This document shows positions 63,102-64,000 of a stretch of 64,000 nucleotides of DNA, one piece after another; positions within the stretch are counted from its first letter, which is position 1, and each line of letters opens with the position of its first letter. The translations under genes were made by a program, and so were the position numbers. The notes beneath the pieces were generated by a model, which did not search any database, was not told where the DNA came from, and worked only from the letters and a program-made list of their open reading frames with translations. Source of the stretch: Roseovarius sp. (lineage in GTDB: Bacteria > Pseudomonadota > Alphaproteobacteria > Rhodobacterales > Rhodobacteraceae); the NCBI GenBank assembly GCA_002720475.1, contig PBIL01000024.1, forward strand, positions 1-64,000, given 5' to 3'.

Positions 63102-63602
63102 ATGAGCTTTCAGAGGCCCCTTGGCGTGCCCCCGGCGCGCGCCGCCTTCGTTACCGGCTATCTCGAGGCGCTCGCGCTGGTGGAGCGGCTGCACCGGCTG
63201 CTGCTCGACGTGATCAAGGACGAGTTCGAGCGGCTCGGCATCCTTGAGGTCAACCCGGTGCAGGCGCTCTTGCTGTTCAATATCGGCGAGAACGAGGTGA
63301 CGGCGGGCGAGCTGAAATCGCGCGGCTACTACCAGGGCAGCAATGTCAGCTACAACCTCAAGAAACTGGTCGAGACGGGCTACATGCACCATCAGAGATG
63401 CGAGGTGGACCGGCGCGCGGTGCGGGTGCGGCTGACCGAGAAGGGGCGCGGCATCCGCGAGGTGGTGGCCGCGCTCTTCGAGCGCCATGCCGAAGGGCTC
63501 GAGGGGCGCGGCGTGCTGGGGCCGGACGGGCTCGACCAGGTGACAGGCGCGCTGCGCCGGGTGGAACGCTACTGGAGCGACCAGATCAGGTATATCTACT
63601 GA
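63102..63602 (+). CDS. MarR-family winged-helix regulator (PetP/LdtR-like)
   Basis: The 166-residue protein has a MarR core: VIKDEFERLGILEVNPVQAL, LFNIGENEVTAGELKSRGYY, QGSNVSYNLKKLVETGYMHH, and a wing with CEVDRRAVRVRLTEKGRGI. The rare features of the PetP/LdtR subgroup are visible, including GYYQGSNVSYNLKKL in the recognition helix. Members act as regulators of photosynthesis or cell-envelope functions in alphaproteobacteria. A palindrome lies upstream. No adjacent target gene is obvious except the convergent glyoxalase-family gene. Confidence 0.85.
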   Translation: MSFQRPLGVPPARAAFVTGYLEALALVERLHRLLLDVIKDEFERLGILEVNPVQALLLFNIGENEVTAGELKSRGYYQGSNVSYNLKKLVETGYMHHQRCEVDRRAVRVRLTEKGRGIREVVAALFERHAEGLEGRGVLGPDGLDQVTGALRRVERYWSDQIRYIY

Positions 63603-63626
63603 AATCGGGCCGCGACCGGCCACGGC

Positions 63627-64000
63627 CTACCAGTGGCCGACATTCTCCATGCTGGTCCAGGGCTCGGCGGGGGGCAGCGCCGCGCCCTCCTGCAACAGTT
63701 CCACGGAGATGTTGTCGGGGCTGCGCACGAAGGCCATGCGCCCGTCGCGGGGCGGGCGGTTGATGGTGACGCCGTTCTCCATGAGATGCCGGCACATCTC
63801 GTAGATATTCTCCACCGAATAGGCGAGATGGCCGAAATGGCGGCTGTCCGAGGGCAGGCCCTCGTCGCCGTCCCAGTTGTATGTGAGCTCGACCGGGCAG
63901 TCCTCCTGCCCCTCGGGGGCCATGAAGACAAGGGTGAAGCGGCCGTCCTCATTGTCCCAGCGGCGCGTCTCGCGCAGGCCGAGAAGCGAGAAGAATCGCA
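63627..64000 (-). CDS. gloA: glyoxalase I (lactoylglutathione lyase) family protein, partial
   Basis: The frame is open to the window edge and ends at 63627. Visible residues include FSLLGLRETRRWDNEDGRFT, FMAPEGQEDCPVELTYNWDG, FGHLAYSVENIYEMCRHLME, and MAFVRSPDNISVELLQEGAA. The His in FGHLAYSV and the Glu in ISVELLQ fit the metal ligands of VOC-fold glyoxalase I. The 5' end is outside the window. The short C-terminal tail (PPAEPWTSMENVGHW) is typical of alphaproteobacterial GloA. Confidence 0.85.
   Translation of the reverse strand, partial: RFFSLLGLRETRRWDNEDGRFTLVFMAPEGQEDCPVELTYNWDGDEGLPSDSRHFGHLAYSVENIYEMCRHLMENGVTINRPPRDGRMAFVRSPDNISVELLQEGAALPPAEPWTSMENVGHW

Overview
The window looks like chromosomal DNA from a marine or soil alphaproteobacterium of the Rhodobacteraceae (Roseobacter group). 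The evidence is the high GC content, the gene complement (RpoH-type sigma factor, FolE2, two-subunit GlyQS, DUF1127 proteins, Hint-domain protein, Roseobacter-type pyruvate dehydrogenase operon) and a SAM-II riboswitch ahead of metZ. Most of it is dense, ordinary core genome. Genes are packed in long overlapping operons, and many long frames opposite real genes are high-GC shadows.

Layout. 1-1.24 kb is a decayed purine-catabolism locus: the end of an IS256-type element cuts an NCS2 permease, followed by 3' fragments of xdhC and puuD fused tail to tail. 1.4-5.8 kb: lipoprotein, small conserved protein, glnE, YbaK-type deacylase. 5.8-13.25 kb: a six-gene overlapping envelope operon transcribed leftward, lptF-lptG-lptD-surA-pdxA-rsmA. 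13.4-17.1 kb: pepA-holC and a convergent aidB-type acyl-CoA dehydrogenase. 17.2-21.6 kb: ftsB and the pyruvate dehydrogenase operon pdhA-(small coiled-coil ORF)-pdhB-pdhC. 21.6-23.2 kb: DUF486 membrane protein, cysE, DksA-like protein.

23.3-25.5 kb is the accessory patch. It holds a frameshifted outer-membrane-like pseudogene, then an AT-richer stretch with a 68-codon ORF, a solitary PD-(D/E)XK nuclease-like gene and repeated hairpins, ending at the 3' end of a tRNA-Leu(UAG). 25.7-31.8 kb: Hint protein, acnA, DUF1223, DUF1638 plus a corrinoid-binding protein, and a small secreted ORF. 31.8-38.6 kb: leftward operon yajC-secDF (fused)-TSUP permease-Mth938-like-ccmABCDG, i.e. protein export and cytochrome c maturation. 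38.8-44.1 kb: serS; a cysteine-rich MarR regulator divergent from an RpoH-like sigma factor; a fatty-acid desaturase; a small Cys/His peptide; sufE; a lipoprotein.

44.2-50.2 kb: glyQ-DUF6446-glyS, and a peptidoglycan-binding/trypsin-fold protein that has lost its catalytic residues. 50.2-55.8 kb: trkH, two DUF1127 genes, a phasin-like low-complexity protein with a PhaR-like operator, folE2, and metZ behind a SAM-II riboswitch with a terminator. 55.9-64 kb: alpha/beta hydrolase, GST, ppx/gppA, rlmE, serine-glyoxylate-type aminotransferase, aspartate aminotransferase, an XRE regulator overlapping sdhE, a MarR regulator, and a partial glyoxalase-family gene.

No rRNA, CRISPR array, complete prophage or complete insertion sequence was seen. 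The points most worth follow-up are the tRNA-linked nuclease patch, the MarR/sigma module with its promoter-overlapping palindrome, the SAM-II riboswitch, the PhaR-like operators, the pseudo-protease, and the purine-locus scar at the left edge.
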